Shown here piece after piece: positions 10,203-21,152 of a stretch of DNA of 64,000 nt (position 1 is its first letter; the number at the start of each line of letters is the position of its first letter). The stretch covers positions 62,001-126,000 of the forward strand of contig UWYS01000014.1 of assembly GCA_900291925.1 (NCBI GenBank). The letters run 5' to 3'. The stretch comes from Thecaphora thlaspeos. Its lineage: Eukaryota > Basidiomycota > Ustilaginomycetes > Urocystidales > Glomosporiaceae. Below the pieces are notes generated by a model. That model did no database searches and was not told the origin of the DNA. It saw only the letters and a list, made by a program, of their open reading frames with translations. The translations under genes were made by a program, and so were the position numbers.

Positions 10203-11391
10203 ATGGTCAAGCTCACACATGCCTTTGTCCTGCTCGCTCTCGGCTGCACCTCGGCGCTGGCGGTGGGTGGGAGCTGTACATTCACCAGCGCGTCTGCGGC
10301 GATGGCGGGCAAGTCGAAGTATTCCAAGATCATTCTGAGCAACATTGTCGTTCCTGCCAAGACTACGCTCGACCTTACCGGACTGGACGACAACACCGAG
10401 GTCATCTTTGACGGTAAGACGACGTTTGGATATGCGCCTTGGGCCGACGGACCCATGATCAGCGTCAGCGGTACGGGAATCCGGGTGTCCGAGACGTCCG
10501 GCTCCGTCATCGACTGCGGCGGTGAACGATGGTGGGACGGAAAGGGCGGTAACGGCGGTAAGGAGAAGCCCAAGTTCTTCTCGGCGTACAAGTTGATCAA
10601 CAGTCACATCGGACCGTTGACGGTGAAGAACACACCGGTGCAGGCGTTCAGCATCAACCAAGCCAATAGCCTCACGCTCGACCACATCACCATGGACAAC
10701 AGCGACGGAGACGTGGACAAACAGGGTCACAACACCGACGCTTTCGACGTAGGCTCCTCCACCGGCGTCTACATCACCAACGCAAACGTAAAGAACCAGG
10801 ACGACTGTCTCGCCGTCAACTCCGGCAAGGACATCCTGTTCAGCGGCGGTGTCTGCTCTGGTGGACACGGTCTCTCGATCGGAAGCGTAGGTGGACGAAG
10901 CGACAACGTCGTCGATGGCGTGCGCATCGAAAACTCGCACGTCATCAACAGCGACAATTCTGTCAGGATCAAAGTGCGTCCGATGCGGCCGCTGCAGCGT
11001 CGATTCACGACTCCCATCTCTGACGAACGGGATTGTGCTTATTTTTGTTGCTGTTTGTCTTGCATCGCCACGATAGACGCTGCTAAGCGCGACGGGTACC
11101 GTCAACAACGTGACGTACACGGGCATCACGATGAACAACATTGCCAAGTACGGCATTGTCGTTGTTCAAAACTACAAAAACTCCGGTGGCGGGGGCACGC
11201 CGACGAACGGCGTTACGATCTCTAACGTCAACATCAAGGACGTCACGGGTAGCGTCAACAAGGGCGCGACCGCAGTGGAGATCGTCTGCGGTTCGTCGAG
11301 CTGTGAGAAGTGGAAGTGGAGCGGTAATGATGTCAGGGGCTGTAAGAAAAGCGCAAAGTGCCAAGACGTCCCAAAGCCCGCCAGCTATTGA
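10203..11391 (+). CDS. Endopolygalacturonase (GH28), secreted, two exons
   Basis: Exon 1 10203-10973, intron 10974-11076 (GTGCGT...GATAG), exon 2 11077-11391; 361 residues. It hydrolyses homogalacturonan (pectin) in plant walls. Signal peptide '[20 protein letters not shown]'. All GH28 signatures are present: NTD with D179 (GHNTDAFDV), QDD with D200/D201 ([12 protein letters not shown]), [11 protein letters not shown] with H222, and RIK (255-257) right at the exon junction, where splicing restores '[16 protein letters not shown]'. Four Cys near the C-terminus ([19 protein letters not shown]) fit the usual terminal disulfides. Length is normal for fungal endo-PGs. Without splicing the frame would lose the last 105 residues. 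Confidence 0.96.
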
Positions 11392-12061
11392 TGTACGCGG
11401 TGCGCCTGTTGGATATAGGATGGAGGAAGGATGGTTTCTATCTTTGGTTTTTGTATTTTCGTCGGCGTTTCGTTCTCTGCTCGGTTTTTTGTATCTGCGG
11501 AAGCTCGCTGGACATCTACATATCTACAATTCTTGCTTATTGGTGTTTCGTTTGCGGTCTGTATGGCGGTGCTTGAGGCTTGGCGGCGTGCGTCGTATGT
11601 ACTCGGGCGGTCTGTGTCGTCGTATCTGTGGTCGGGCTGCGAGCGAGCTTTGTGCAAGAGCAGCAGCATCGACATCGGGATCGGGGTCAGGATTGACATC
11701 GGGAAAGGGGGGGGGGGGCGGGGCTGCTGCTCTGGCGGTCGGGCAGGCATGGGCGTGTGGCTGGCTGGCTGGTTGGCCGCTAGGCGACGGCTGCGTGCGG
11801 CGATTTTATTTTATTTTATTTTATTTTTATTTTTTCCTTTTCTTCCCTCACCTCGGCGGCGCTCAAACCAAGCATCCGCCAGCTCAGCTCAGCTCAACCT
11901 CTGCCCAACGCAGCCTCAGCAGCAGCGGCGGCCTCGCAGCATCTCGTCGCTCTCAGCTCAGCCCAGCCTCAGCCACAGCCCGGCCTCAGCCACAGCTCGG
12001 CCTCAGCCCCGGGCCCAGCTCGCCTCACCAGCTGGCCACAACACCTGCCGCTCTGCTCGGC
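11392..12061 (+). promoter_or_regulatory. Upstream region of GLTSCR1-domain gene
   Basis: The frame of the next gene stays open back to 11141, inside the GH28 exon, but this stretch has no coding character. It contains TTTTA repeats (11803-11830), a pyrimidine tract and CAGCTCAG repeats (11880-12010), typical of a fungal promoter and leader. Confidence 0.5.
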
Positions 12062-14141
12062 ATGTATGCTAACCTCAACCACCCCTCTCGTCGGGACGCC
12101 GCCCCTTTCAGCCTTGACCCTTCCACCACCCCGACACCGACACCAGCATCAGCATCAGCTCCCGCACCACCACCAGCCACACCACCGCCATCTGCCATCC
12201 GATCAGGCCCGCTCCCCCATACCTTGGCCGACAACGGCCATGAGGTCGAGCATCCATTGACGACAACGACGGAGCTCACGCATCCTTTCGCGACAACAAC
12301 GGCGCACCACCAGCAGCCGCCGGCCAAGACGCCCTTCCACGCAGCGCTGCGCAGCGACCATGCCGCCGTGCTGCGACCGGCGCTGCACCCGTTTGCGTCG
12401 GCAGGCGACGTCGTCCGCCGCCTCCTCCCTTACCACGTCTGGAACATCCCTCACGCCGATCTGCTGCGCTCGTTGGGATGCACGCACGACCCCCTCCACG
12501 CCGCAGCCCGAGCCGTCAAGCGTCGCAGGCTGCTCGTGCTCGGCCCCTCGTCGCCTGCCGACGCCCCCTCGACTCCCACTCTGGACCAGCTAGGCCTGCC
12601 GTGCGAGCTGCCAGACATCGCGCTCCCCGACTTCCCGGAGCTCTCGTACGCCTCAGACCTCTTTGAGCGCCGCCACGCCCTCGTCGACCGCTTCAACCGC
12701 CTGCGCACCCTCTCCGACACCCTCCACCAAAAGGCGCCTCACCTCACCGCAACCCTCGAGCACCTCGAGCGCCTCGCCTACGACGACGAGCGAGCACACG
12801 TCCTCCAAGCCATTGACGACCTCAAGGCCGCAAAGGCGCAGCTAGAGGCCATCCAGGCCGACAAGCGCCTCGCACCGGGCCTCTTTAGCGCACAGCTCGA
12901 CATGCGCTTCAACCTCACCGACGAGATCGAGCGCGAAAAGGAGCGCGAGCGCGAGGCCGAACGCGCCAGGCGTCAGGCAGAGCGCCACGTCCAGCAGGCC
13001 GCCAAACGGGAGCGCGAGAGGCTTCTTGCCAGCAGGGACGGCGCCGCCGCCCATACACCCCCACCAACGGCAGCAGCAGCGGCGGCGGCCACACCGGCGG
13101 CAGCCCCCGCGACTCCCTCCGCAGCGATCAAAAGAGAAAAGACTGAGCCGCCCACGCCACGCGCATCCCTTCCGCTTCCGCAGCTGCAGCCTTCACCGGG
13201 AGGCACGACCACAGGCGCCCCTTCTCTGCCCGCCGTCAGCCAGCCGCAGCCACAGTTGCCGCCGGCGTCGACGCCGTCGTTCACCCCTGCTGCCATGGCT
13301 CAGCCGACACGCACGCCGGGCGCCCTCAATCTGCCTTCCAACCAGGCCTATCCTCTGCCTTATCCACCGGGAACACACGCATATCCCGCGACGACGAGCG
13401 GTCCGATTGCGATGCCACAGTACGCTGCTGGCGGCGTTGCTACGACGACGACGACGATGATGTCGCCTCCTCCGCCTCCGCATGCGCAGGGGCTGCCGCC
13501 GTACGCCGGCCGGCCGTCTCCGACACCGTCGCAGCAGCAGTACATTGTCTCGCCGCCGATGATGGCGCCGGGCATGATGATGCGGCCGCGTCCCATGCCG
13601 ACGCCGATGTCGACGCCTACGGCAACGACGCCGTGGTTGCCACCCACTGCTTCTGCCGCTGCCACTGCCGCCGCTGGGGCCTCGACGAGCGCCGATGCGG
13701 CGGCCGCCAATGGTGCGCCCGCGCCGCAGCCCGTCATCAAGCGGGGGCGAGGCCGACCGCGCAAGAACCCTCTCGAGCCGCCCAAGAAGCCAAAAGTGCC
13801 AAAGGAGCCCAAGCAGCCAACGGCGAAACAGGCCAAGGCATCAGCGGCGGCTGCTGAAGGAGCGCCAGGAGCCTCGGCCACGGCCTCGAGCTCGACCCCG
13901 ACCCCGACGTTGGGCATGCAATCGCAACACCAGCAGCAGATGGCACCATTTGTGCCGCCGGTCGGTGGAAGCATGCCGGTACGGCCTCTAATAATGTCGC
14001 AGCAGACGGGCATTGGAAGCAACGGTACGACGACGGCCGCGCCGTACCAGCCCGGTGGGCCGGTGGGTGCTGCTCCGGCTGCGGCGACGCAGCCTGAGCA
14101 GCACCCATCGCAGTTCCAGCAGCAGCAGCAAGCTCAGCAGC

Positions 14142-14175
<34 letters not shown>

Positions 14176-14755
14176 ACAACAACAACAGCAACAACAGGCG
14201 AGACCTGCCGTCCAGCCAGCCGCTCAGACGACAACGGGAGCGGCGACGACGGCGTCGTCTTCGATTCCACGAACGCCGATTCCGCTGCTGATCCCCGTCT
14301 CTGCGCTACCTCGGCTTACGAGCCTGGGCATCCATCCGGTTCCGTCGGCGCACATGGTTCCCGTGCTCGGGCCTGGAGGAACTCCGTCTGGCCTCTCTGG
14401 TCTGCCTCGACCGGCCGACGCGAACCAGGCGGAAGCGGCCATGTTGCTGGGCATCACTGAATCGGCATCGCCATCTACGACGGGTGGAGGGGAGAAGATG
14501 CAACAGATCCTACACGTTTCTGTGGTGTTGACGAAACTTACGCCTGGACAGTTGGCGGGGCTGGCTAGTTTGATGCAGACTTTGCAGGGTGAGGTGGAGA
14601 GGGAGAAGAAAAGGGTGGAAAACGCTGCAGCGGAACCGAAGACGGCCGTAGGAGACGGTCAAGGAGAAAGTGGTGGACGGGTGGAAAGGTTGAAAGCTAC
14701 CACGGAGAAGGAGGAAGGAGGAAGGTGCAAGGAGGAAGGAGATACGACTGTCTAA
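12062..14755 (+). CDS. GLTSCR1/BICRA-domain protein with AT-hook, likely SWI/SNF (ncBAF-type) subunit
   Basis: 897 residues from the ATG at 12062 (MYANLNHPSRRD). Near residues 95-130 is 'LHPFASAGDVVRRLLPYHVW', the hallmark 'PF...D...RLLPYH' of the GLTSCR1 conserved region found in BICRA/BICRAL, subunits of non-canonical BAF remodellers. It continues into helical, charged segments (DLFERRHALVDRFNRLRTL; a long coiled coil rich in Glu/Arg, about 280-330). Further on are Pro/Ala/Ser/Thr-rich disordered stretches, an AT-hook-like KRGRGRPRKNPLEPPKKPK, a poly-Gln tract (about 14110-14201), and a conserved-looking C-terminal helix (VSVVLTKLTPGQLAGLASL). A nuclear role in transcription is inferred. 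One exon. Start chosen at the first Met after the promoter-like sequence; upstream codons overlap the GH28 gene. Confidence 0.8.
14110..14201 (+). repeat. CAG/CAA repeat encoding poly-Gln
   Basis: Mixed CAG/CAA codons give about 28 Gln with one Ala interruption in the chromatin protein. The CAA interruptions will slow slippage, but length differences between strains are likely. Confidence 0.85.
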
Positions 14756-15916
14756 GTAGTGAGTGGATGTACGATTGGTGCGGTGTAGGTACCTCTGTGG
14801 CTCGCCGTTGATGCATCGAATGGGGGCAATCTGCGCTTGCGATGCTCTGCCGCGCATTCGAGGCGACACTGTATGGTATTGCGTGTCTATGCATATATGG
14901 CCTTTCAGCGGGCATGCAGCGAATGGGAAGCGTCGTCGTCGTCGTCGTCGTCGTCGTCGCGGTCGACGAAGACGGGTGGAAGCGTGGCCAGCCCTGTTGG
15001 AAGCAAGGTGCGGTCCGGCGTCGAGGCGGAAAGAGAGGAGAGGCGGATGACGTTTGGCGACTCAGCTACCTATCACCGCCGGCGCTTCCGCTCGGGCTGT
15101 GTTCTCAAGCAACTGCAGGGTCGGATCAATGATGAAGAAATGATTTCTTAGGGTACAAGAGAGTGTGACGCGTGACGGGTGAGCCGATGCACGTCCGGCG
15201 TAGACAGGGTCTTGGCACGGCACGTCACAGCTGTGCGAAGCGAGATGAGAGACGCCGGCTGTCTTTTGTTTTTAATTGTAACTCTATCTACCTTGGACGT
15301 CTTTGTGGCTACGCTACACACTCACTCTGTGTACTGTGGTCGAATTGGAGGGAAAGGGTTTTGTGTCGATGAGGCAAGGAAGGAAGCGTGAACGAGCAAA
15401 GGCGAGGCTAGGCTAGGGCCAAAGAGGGAAGCGGGCGGTCGGCAGTGTCATTGCGCCTGTAGCAGCGAGCGAGAGGTGGAACGCAACACTACGTTTGACT
15501 GAACTCGGACAGCCCGCGCCCCGGCGGCTGCTGCCGCTCGTGCGAGGACGACGGGGAGCAGCCAAGGTTGCAACGTGCATGTTGACAGATCGATGCACTG
15601 CGAAACGCTTGGCCATCCCCCGCCTTGGTCGCCGTAGGCCTGGCCGACCCTGTATCGGGAGACGCCGCAACCCGATGGGTAGAGCTTGGGCATCGCTATC
15701 TCTCTATACGGCCTCCTCCAAGTTTGCCACCACCATCACCCACATCCACGCTCCTTGGCTCCGCAGCCGCCACAGCCACTCAGATGTAGAGACCTTTCCA
15801 CGTCGTACCACCTCTCCTTGACCCTTCCCTCTTCCTCAACTCGACGTCTGCCGTCGCGTTCGGCTGTGTAACTCTCTCGCACCGCACCTTGTCCTCAAAC
15901 GACGGCCTCGACGACG
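14756..15916. other. Intergenic region with GTC microsatellite
   Basis: A (CGT)n run lies at about 14929-14959. CT-rich sequence near 15690-15900 probably belongs to the promoter of the next gene. No credible gene. Confidence 0.45.
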
Positions 15917-17266
15917 ATGCTGCCCGTACAGACATGGCCGCCTCGTAACGGCCCGCTGTCTCTTCTTGTCGCCGTGGTCGGCTTCCTATCCCTCTCCCTC
16001 TCCATCCCCGCCGCTTCCGCCTACGCCGCTTTCCCCGCCAGCGACGCCAACCGCACGTTCGACACCACCTTCCGCATCACCGCCCCTCCAGGCTCTGTCG
16101 CCGCCGGACTCGTCGACACGCCCTTCTACCTCTACAACTACGTCACGCCAAACTACCAGCCCGCACGCATCAAGCGTGCCGTCATCGCGCTGCACGGCCT
16201 GGGTCGCGATGCGTGGGGCTACTTTGACCAGACCAACCAGGCCCTGCGCAACGCCACATCGCGCCGCGACGTCCACACCAACCAAACGCGCCTTGAGCAC
16301 GACGACGTCGTCATCATGGCGCCCCTCTTTATGAACAACGACGATCGCGGCGCCTTTCCCTATGACGCAGACGAGCATCAACCCACCACGTCCGCGCTCG
16401 TGTGGTCCCGAGGCAAGTGGGCAGAGGGCGCGGACAGCATCTATCCGCTCAGCGTGCTCGACGCCGAGGGCGACGAGGTGCCCGCCCCGCGCATCTCGAG
16501 CTTCGAGGCGCTGGACGAGGTGGTGCGCTTCTTTGCCGACTCGCAGCGCTTCCCGCAGCTCAATACCATCATCATCGCCGGCCACAGCCTGGGCGCCCAG
16601 ATGGCGCAGCGTTACGCCGTCATCGGCTCCGTGCCCAGCGGCACGACGCCCGTCCACTTTGTCGTGGCCAACCCGGGCTCCTTTGCCTACCTCTCCGACT
16701 GGCGTCCGCGCTCCTACCAAGACTGCCGCGACACGTTCGATGCGTGGAAGTTTGGTCTGAGCAGCTACGGTCAGCGCTACCTGTCCGACTTTATCGCACA
16801 GAGCCTCGACACGTCCAACGAAATCGAAAGCGTCGTGGCGCGCTACCGTCGTCGCATCGTCTCCTACCTCTTTGGCTTGGCTGACTTTGGATTGGGAGAC
16901 GTAGGCTGCGAGGCGAGGGCACAGGGCGAGGACCACATCAGTCGAGGTAGATTTTTTGTCCAACATCTGAGCGAGATGGACGGTGGCTTCCCAACACCGC
17001 ACACAGTGGAGTACGTGCCGGGCGTAGCGCACGATGGATTGGGCATGTTTACCAGCCAGGCTGGCTTGGAGCGCCTCTTTTACATCAACCTTGACGGGAC
17101 CGAGGTGCCGACGGCCGTGGGCAACGACGACCGCGCCATCAAGGAGTGGCTTGCCGAGCAGATGATCGCCGCCGGCGCAACGGCGAGGCCGTCCTTCATC
17201 GTCGTCGTTGTGGCGGCAGCAGCAGCAACAGCAATGACGATGGTGGCGACAATGTTTGTTACTTGA
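15917..17266 (+). CDS. Secreted alpha/beta hydrolase, possibly GPI-anchored
   Basis: 449 residues, one exon. N-terminal signal peptide (hydrophobic 'LSLLVAVVGFLSLSLSIPAASA'). Hydrolase features: 'VIALHGLGRDAWGYF' (oxyanion strand), nucleophile elbow AGHSLGAQ (S224), and a His in 'VPGVAHDGLGMF' (H372). Several N-glycosylation sequons are present (NRT, NAT, NQT). The last 25 residues form a hydrophobic tail (PSFIVVVVAAAAATAM...) after Gly/Ala/Thr, which suggests a GPI anchor or a membrane tail, so the enzyme may sit on the cell surface. Substrate unknown; similar proteins are mostly annotated as uncharacterised. Confidence 0.85.
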   Translation: MLPVQTWPPRNGPLSLLVAVVGFLSLSLSIPAASAYAAFPASDANRTFDTTFRITAPPGSVAAGLVDTPFYLYNYVTPNYQPARIKRAVIALHGLGRDAWGYFDQTNQALRNATSRRDVHTNQTRLEHDDVVIMAPLFMNNDDRGAFPYDADEHQPTTSALVWSRGKWAEGADSIYPLSVLDAEGDEVPAPRISSFEALDEVVRFFADSQRFPQLNTIIIAGHSLGAQMAQRYAVIGSVPSGTTPVHFVVANPGSFAYLSDWRPRSYQDCRDTFDAWKFGLSSYGQRYLSDFIAQSLDTSNEIESVVARYRRRIVSYLFGLADFGLGDVGCEARAQGEDHISRGRFFVQHLSEMDGGFPTPHTVEYVPGVAHDGLGMFTSQAGLERLFYINLDGTEVPTAVGNDDRAIKEWLAEQMIAAGATARPSFIVVVVAAAAATAMTMVATMFVT

Positions 17267-17808
17267 TCGTACTGTACCTCATTGCACCGGATCGCATCGC
17301 ATCGCATCGCATCGCATCGCATCGCATCGCATAGCAGCACAGCAGCGCAAGCGCGCCACGCTTCCCCCTCATGTACAACAGCAACAGCATTCCTTTCCCT
17401 GGTCTTGTTCTTTCACGCTGAAACGGCGACGAAGCGCCGGTCTGAGATGTGCAGAGTCTTGCGAGGATCGTGACGGAACGACGTCGTCCTGCTGCGCCGA
17501 TACAAGCTGGGCGGCCCTTCACGTGGCCCAAAGGTGGACGTCGGAAAAACGTGGCCCCTATAGCGCATCTCGCGCGAGTAAAGACGCACCCCGCGGCGCC
17601 GACGCCTCGGCTGCACTCGGCCGTTTCTGAGCGGAACCGGGTAGGGCCGCTCGAGCCTCCACAGAGCGCGTGTCGTACGACGTCACCCGCCGCCGCCGTG
17701 CATTCTTCAAGTCGAGCGAGCAGCACGCTCCTCTCTCGCCACCACCACCGCCTTCGCCGCCGCGCACGCCTTTGACCTTCCGATCGCATCGAGGCTACAC
17801 ACGTCGCG
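17267..17808. other. Intergenic region with pentanucleotide repeat
   Basis: A GCATC repeat (about 8 copies, 17291-17332) starts just after the hydrolase stop codon. The rest must include the promoter of the Sel1 gene; no TATA box recognised. Confidence 0.55.
17291..17332 (+). repeat. (GCATC)n microsatellite
   Basis: Eight near-perfect pentamers in tandem, in the 3' flank of the secreted hydrolase gene. Confidence 0.9.
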
Positions 17809-19577
17809 ATGAGGACGCCAACGACACTAGCGGCCCGGCTGGGCCATCGCGTCCTCTCCACCGCGCCCGCTTCTCGTATCGCGCTTCTAGCTCCTCGGCC
17901 CGCCGCACTCGCCGCTGCCTTGCGACCGTCGCCACCGTCTCACAGACTCCTCGCACCTCGCGTCACTATCACGACGTCCGCCCATAGGCGGTATGCCTCG
18001 CATGCTTCTTCGTGCGGTCCGACGTGCACTCACGACTACCACCACCCCACCGACCCACCCCTTGCGCCTCCTCCACCGGGTATGGATTCGACCCTCCTTC
18101 GTCTTTTCCCGCCTTCCGTCCACACGACCCTCTCCATCCCCCTCACGCTCTCTCAGCAAGTCATCACCACCATCCTGACCCACCTCCGCTCCGCACCCGA
18201 CATCCCCAACGCCGCCGATCGTATCACAGCACAGAGCCGCGTCGATACCGACGTCAAGACCAACCTCCTCTCCGCCCGTCACCCCGCATTGGACCTTACC
18301 TCTCTCGCTACGACGCTCCTGCTCGCCTCGCAGGATCCTCGTCGTCAGCCTATCGCATTCCGCCTCTTTGAAATTGCATATGGACCATCCTCGCTCATCT
18401 CGACATTCGCACTGCCGGACGGCAAAAAGCAAAAGATCTGGCAAGACGCACGGACACGCACCCGCTCCACCCGGGACGACGAGCTGACGGAGAGGGGATG
18501 GTGGGACGACGAAGCAGGCTACAGCTGGGCGGGCATGGTCCTGTCCAACACAGCGCCTCCGCCTCCCTCTCCCACGCTGCTTCGCGAACGCTACGACGAG
18601 GCCATCGAGACGTACCGTCGTCTTGCAGAGCGAGGCAACGCCAACGGCAAGCTCAGACTGGGGAGGTTGCTGCAGAACCAGGCGATCAAGGGCAAGATGG
18701 ACGACGGTATCAAGAACAAGGTCGTCGAGAGGTTCACGCGGCTCTGGATGGAGGCGGGAGAACAGGGAAACGGAGAGGCATGGTACGAGCTGGGAAGTGC
18801 GTATCTCTCTGGCGAACTGGTGCCGATGGACGAGCAAGAGGCGAAAAAGTGTTTCCTTTGTGGTGCCGAGCTCGGTGAGTTGATTGGCGCTCGGGCGTCA
18901 TGTTTGCTTGCAAGTCGAAATGACTCATGAGACCGACGCTTGACGACCTGCATTCCTGCTCTCTGGTCCGCCCGCTTCATGCCTCGACAGACCACATAGG
19001 ATCGCACTACGCCCTCGGCGTTCTTTACACCCGTCACACACGACCCCGTCTCGCACATACGCACTTCCTACACGCCGCTTCGAAAGGCGACGTTCAACCG
19101 TAGTACAACGTGGGACTACACTACCTCCTTCAACCCACACTGCACCTCACCAACCCATCTCTCAGCGACGGTTCCAAGACGTTGAGATAACTACACAAAG
19201 AGAAATGGGGAGTCGCACCGGACGACATCGAAGCTCGGACATGGTTTGAACGTGCAAGTGTATCACACTTTGCACTGGCACTTATGAATCTGGCTGGATT
19301 GTTGTCGGAAGGAAGGGGGAACCCTCCAAAGGAAAGGCGAAAAGATGGCACAGTCCACCTGACAAGGAAGGAACAGTTGAAATACGCTTCGGCGCTATAC
19401 GCCAAAGTGGTGACGGTGGGTAGTGCATCACCTTTACCTGGAGGCGGAGGCGGACAGGGGTTAGCTAGGTTTGGTCTTGATAGAGAAACCGCAGAGGGGA
19501 TGGTCAAGTTGGCGAACGAAGAGATGGAAAAGGTGAACAAACTCTTGCAAGACGAGGAGAAGGCGGGCACGGAATGA
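17809..19577 (+). pseudogene. Mitochondrial Sel1-repeat protein gene with two in-frame stops
   Basis: Exon 1 17809-18874, intron 18875-18990 (GTGAGT...CGACAG), exon 2 18991-19577. The N-terminus is an Arg/Ser/Ala-rich presequence (MRTPTTLAARLGHRVLS..., ending near RRYASHA), typical of mitochondrial import. Sel1-type helical repeats follow: 'YDEAIETYRRLAERGNANG', 'AWYELGSAYLSGELVP', then in exon 2 'HIGSHYALGVLYTRH', 'YNVGLHYLL' and 'ARTWFERASVSHFALALMNLAGLL'. The exon 2 frame is intact to a natural stop at 19577, except for TAG at 19101-19103 and TAA at 19188-19190. Both stand where CAG and CAA (Gln) would be plausible; family members often have 'AQYNLG' at the first. If translated as is, the protein ends 37 codons into exon 2. 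A second intron removing the TAG (GTAGTA...CTCTCAG, 19099-19165) is possible but keeps the TAA. Confidence 0.7.
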
Positions 19578-19897
19578 CATGGACGACGAAACAAAGTCAT
19601 CTGTCGATGTAAAATGGTCTTGATGATATCCGTCCACCACGGGCCGGTCTGACGACTTGCTTCAATGATATACAAATCAATCACTTCTTCTCTAGCCTAG
19701 CCAGATCTAGCCAGGAGGGATATTCAGCGTCCCCAGCTTGACGCGATCGAAGCTAGACGATTGATAGCAGTGTCGCAGCGTCGTATTTGTAATAATTGGT
19801 GTAAAACCATTTGAGTCGATGAGCTCCAGGTGTTCCACGTAGGTTTTATCAGGTTTACCTCCCGTTTCTATCTTATAATGAACTGCCAGGGAGAGAC

Positions 19898-19940
19898 GTT
19901 GCGAAACCGCTCCAGACCGATACCTTGGATGGATCCAGAC
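19898..19940 (+). repeat. Left arm of diverged inverted repeat
   Basis: Sequence starting TTGCGAAACCGCTCCAGACC matches the reverse complement of about 20440-20483 at roughly 80% over 40 bases. The motif 'tttcggtcc' recurs nearby (about 19953, 20408, 20459). Confidence 0.6.
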
Positions 19941-20439
19941 AATCAGTCTAGATTTCGGTCCTGATACCCCTTACGGTGGCTTGATCAATCCAACCGCCGC
20001 TGGCTAAGAGCAATATAAGCGCCCGGTCTGTTTGATTCATGCGGTGCGTGCATGTGTGTGCGTGTGTGTGTCGTTGTCGCCGTCGTCATCGTCGTCGTCA
20101 AGGCGGTACTTACAGAAGTCGCACCACCGACTCTCTTTCCTGCCGCCGCCAACAACGCCATGCTATCGCCTATGCCCTATCATCATATTTTGATTCTGCA
20201 ACGCTCGACAACAAGATGACAACGACGACGACATCATGTATAGCTAGGGCGGGTTCTACCAAACCACCTGCTCTCACAGCCTTGAACCGCCGTCGTACTC
20301 GTACGTTGCTCCGTTTGATGTCGATCCGTCTGCATATACAACCCTTTAATTGCATGCATGATCGTTCCAGAGGGTGATGTAAGAATGGCGGGGACGTGAG
20401 GACGATATTTCGGTCCAGAACGATGGGATCGGTCTGGCC

Positions 20440-20483
20440 AGGAAAAGCATCGATCCAGGATTTCGGTCCAGGGCGGTTTCGCA
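20440..20483 (-). repeat. Right arm of diverged inverted repeat
   Basis: Reverse complement starts TTGCGAAACCGCCCTGGACC and pairs with 19898-19940. It is followed 10 bases later by the 44-A run, so the two may belong to one decayed mobile element. Confidence 0.6.
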
Positions 20484-20493
20484 AGGCCTTTGG

Positions 20494-20537
<44 letters not shown>
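20494..20537 (+). repeat. A44 homopolymer
   Basis: 44 consecutive A in otherwise balanced sequence. It could be the tail of a retrotransposed insert or simple slippage. Confidence 0.9.
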
Positions 20538-20538
<1 letters not shown>

Positions 20539-21152
20539 ACTCGGCCGGAAACTGGACGGCAAAACCCTTCCATCACAAAGCGTGCAAACGTAGGCAAAAC
20601 GAGAAGGTCGCACCGTCATGTCGTCGACACGGCCTCAGCGAGCGATACACAGGCACGAGGCAGTGTAAAGCATGAGCGGTGTTCAGGATTCTAGCTCATG
20701 TGAAGAGTACATTTTACATGGTAAACAGAGGGCCGGGAAAAGACAGTGGAGCGTAGAAGTAGTGACGGCGACGAGGGCTAACGATCAAGAGTCTAGATGC
20801 GACGGTCGCGCAACAGTGCGCAGTCTACACACGTAGCGCGACCGTCTTGAATTATAGCGAGGCGTGTCTATAACGAAACCGAGGCAAGAAAAAGGGATGG
20901 CATGCACGGAACATCCACGACCACTCTACTTTGATCCGGCTCGTCCGTCACTTGCGCAACGTTAGAGCGAGCCAGAAGAGAAGACGGTACACGACGATAA
21001 CGATAACCATGTATCCGTTCGCAATCGCAAAGTCGCAAGTCAGTTTCAGGCTAGCCAAGTACCGGTATCGTCGAAACCGACCGGGGGGGAGACAGTTTCA
21101 CTTACAGGATAAAAGCATAGAGCGTCTTCGAGATGCCGTCGAATCCAAGAGT

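Larger units (their letters stand above)
19578..21152. other. Intergenic region with poly-A tract and diverged inverted repeat
   Basis: Contains a 44-base A run (20494-20537) and two diverged inverted copies of a sequence starting TTGCGAAACCGC (listed separately). No gene recognised. Confidence 0.55.

Noticed and set aside
10158..11156. 332-codon minus-strand frame opposite polygalacturonase
   Set aside because: No motifs; the plus strand carries all GH28 catalytic residues.
11141..12061. N-terminal extension of the GLTSCR1-domain frame
   Set aside because: It overlaps the GH28 second exon and contains TTTTA and CAGCTCAG promoter-like repeats; the protein-like part starts at 12062.
15986..17032. 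348-codon minus-strand frame opposite the secreted hydrolase
   Set aside because: Shadow of the plus-strand hydrolase, which has signal peptide and catalytic motifs.
19099..19165. Second intron in the Sel1 gene (GTAGTA...CTCTCAG) to remove the TAG
   Set aside because: Signals are fair, but it would delete a conserved Sel1 helix (YNVGLHYL) and the downstream TAA stays in frame.
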